From NCBI GenBank assembly GCA_963281155.1, contig CAUJLY010000006.1:3596001-3660000 (forward strand): DNA of 64,000 nucleotides, read 5' to 3'. The notes under the pieces are model-generated. The model was given only the letters and a program-made list of their open reading frames with translations, was not told where the DNA came from and searched no databases. Below, in pieces: positions 63,201-64,000 of the stretch. The translations under genes and the position numbers were made by a program. Numbering within the stretch: position 1 is the stretch's first letter; every line of letters begins with the position of its first letter. Source of the stretch: Rhabditophanes sp. KR3021 (taxonomy: Eukaryota; Nematoda; Chromadorea; Rhabditida; Alloionematidae).

Positions 63201-64000
63201 ACTTTATCACAATAATAAAGAAATTGTTTTATGAAAGATGGCAAGACTTTCAATAATACTCCTTCTCATACAACAAAAACATGGATGAGTGTTTTTATAT
63301 TTTGAACAAAAAAAATTGTTTCACAGCTTATTCATTCTTTTAACTTATTTAATAAACTTAAATTTTCTGTAAATTAAATAAGTTATTGTAATAAGTTTTG
63401 ACATCAAATGGTTATACATTATTATATACATATCTTTTTAATATAATTTATATGATAATGCGAAACTCCCTCCGCCTTTACATAAAATTTATTTTTTACA
63501 ATGCACATAATTTGTTACCCTCTTTTCATCATGATTATATTTTTGCATGATGTGTAATGCTACTTTACATTACGTCCAAATAAGTCACAATTTTGGTGCC
63601 ACCAATGTCCAACGATTATCTAATATTTTTTGCTTTTGTATATAGCTGCCATGCATCCTCATCAGTTCGTCTTTTATTTAACTTCAAAAGGTTTAAATTT
63701 CAAATTTTATTCGGAATATAATTTTCATTAACATTTCCATCTAAGATATATAGTGTTCGATCTACTTCATACGTACATTCATTACTTAAAATGCCATTAG
63801 CTTTTTTATTAATTACATAACCATAAAAGTGAGTTTTTTCATTTTATTATTTTGCACATGTAATTGATATAAATTGAAAACTAAGTCATTTTTATCTGGA
63901 TTAGGTTGTATAGTCTGCAAATTATTTATACATTTTATACTCTTCCTTTATGTGATTAAATTTTTTGTTAAACACGTTTTTCCTTTAAATACTTTGATTT
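57228..64000. other. Gene desert of about 6.8 kb to the window end
   Basis: AT-rich DNA without a supported gene. An ORF pair at 62668-62904 (one on each strand) was not judged coding. The inverted repeat at 59.7 kb is the only structured element seen. A short upstream exon of the 56.6-kb gene may lie near its left end. Confidence 0.5.
59697..59826. repeat. Inverted repeat built from GGGTA/TACCC units
   Basis: GGGTATGGGTAA at 59752-59763 is an exact reverse complement of TTACCCATACCC at 59809-59820. A smaller inner pair, ATGGGTAA at 59791-59798 and TTACCCAT at 59809-59816, competes for the same right arm. More TACCCATA-type units lie on the left side at about 59726-59735. It could be a small MITE-like remnant or a hairpin. 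Confidence 0.7.

Noticed and set aside
1..64000. tRNA, rRNA, CRISPR or autonomous transposon
   Set aside because: No TPsiC-like and D-loop pairs in the right spacing, no regularly spaced repeats, and no transposase or reverse transcriptase sequence were seen; a dedicated search could still find a tRNA.

Overview
The window is a nuclear segment from a nematode. The evidence is an FLP-1 neuropeptide precursor with ten LRF/IRY-type repeats, a nematocin (oxytocin/vasopressin-like) precursor with neurophysin, a patched-related protein, an eight-cysteine tetraspanin, a cytoplasmic intermediate filament protein, and short introns (45-65 nt). DNA is strongly AT-rich outside genes. Several genes have very long exons with few introns (IFT122 has one intron in 3.5 kb of CDS, XDH a 3 kb exon, a tandem S28 peptidase none in its CDS). 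This would suit an intron-poor clade IV nematode of the Strongyloides/Rhabditophanes kind, but the genus is an inference.

Layout. 0-5 kb: TraB-domain protein (+) converging with a patched-related permease (-). 6.6-9.3 kb: a small membrane protein (-) and a CortBP2-domain coiled-coil protein (-). 11.1-16.6 kb: an EGF-like membrane protein (+, 5' end missing), IFT122/DAF-10 (-), and flp-1 (+), the last two head to head. 17.6-18.2 kb: a decayed class 3 lipase. 19.5-28.7 kb: a two-domain S28 serine peptidase with a TATA and a GATA site, then xanthine dehydrogenase with a decayed antisense gene in an intron. 29.9-34.7 kb: mitochondrial phosphate carrier, then PIG-Q, whose large intron holds a complete ABCG transporter on the same strand. 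35.1-38.9 kb: a coiled-coil protein and its decayed duplicate, with another minus-strand remnant between them. 39.8-45.1 kb: TMCO4-like hydrolase, nematocin precursor, TspanC8 tetraspanin. 49.7-51.5 kb: intermediate filament (IFB-1-like). 56.6-57.2 kb: an unrecognised multi-pass membrane protein. The rest of 45-64 kb is nearly gene-free, with two small repeat features.

The genes are mostly unrelated single eukaryotic genes, not operons. Themes that recur are neuronal and ciliary function (flp-1, nematocin, IFT122) and membrane or lipid handling (patched-related, ABCG, PIG-Q, TMCO4, tetraspanin). All exon structures were worked out by eye from frame, splice consensus and family similarity. The least certain points are the 5' ends of the EGF, PIG-Q and 56.6 kb genes. 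No tRNA, rRNA, CRISPR array or autonomous transposon was recognised.
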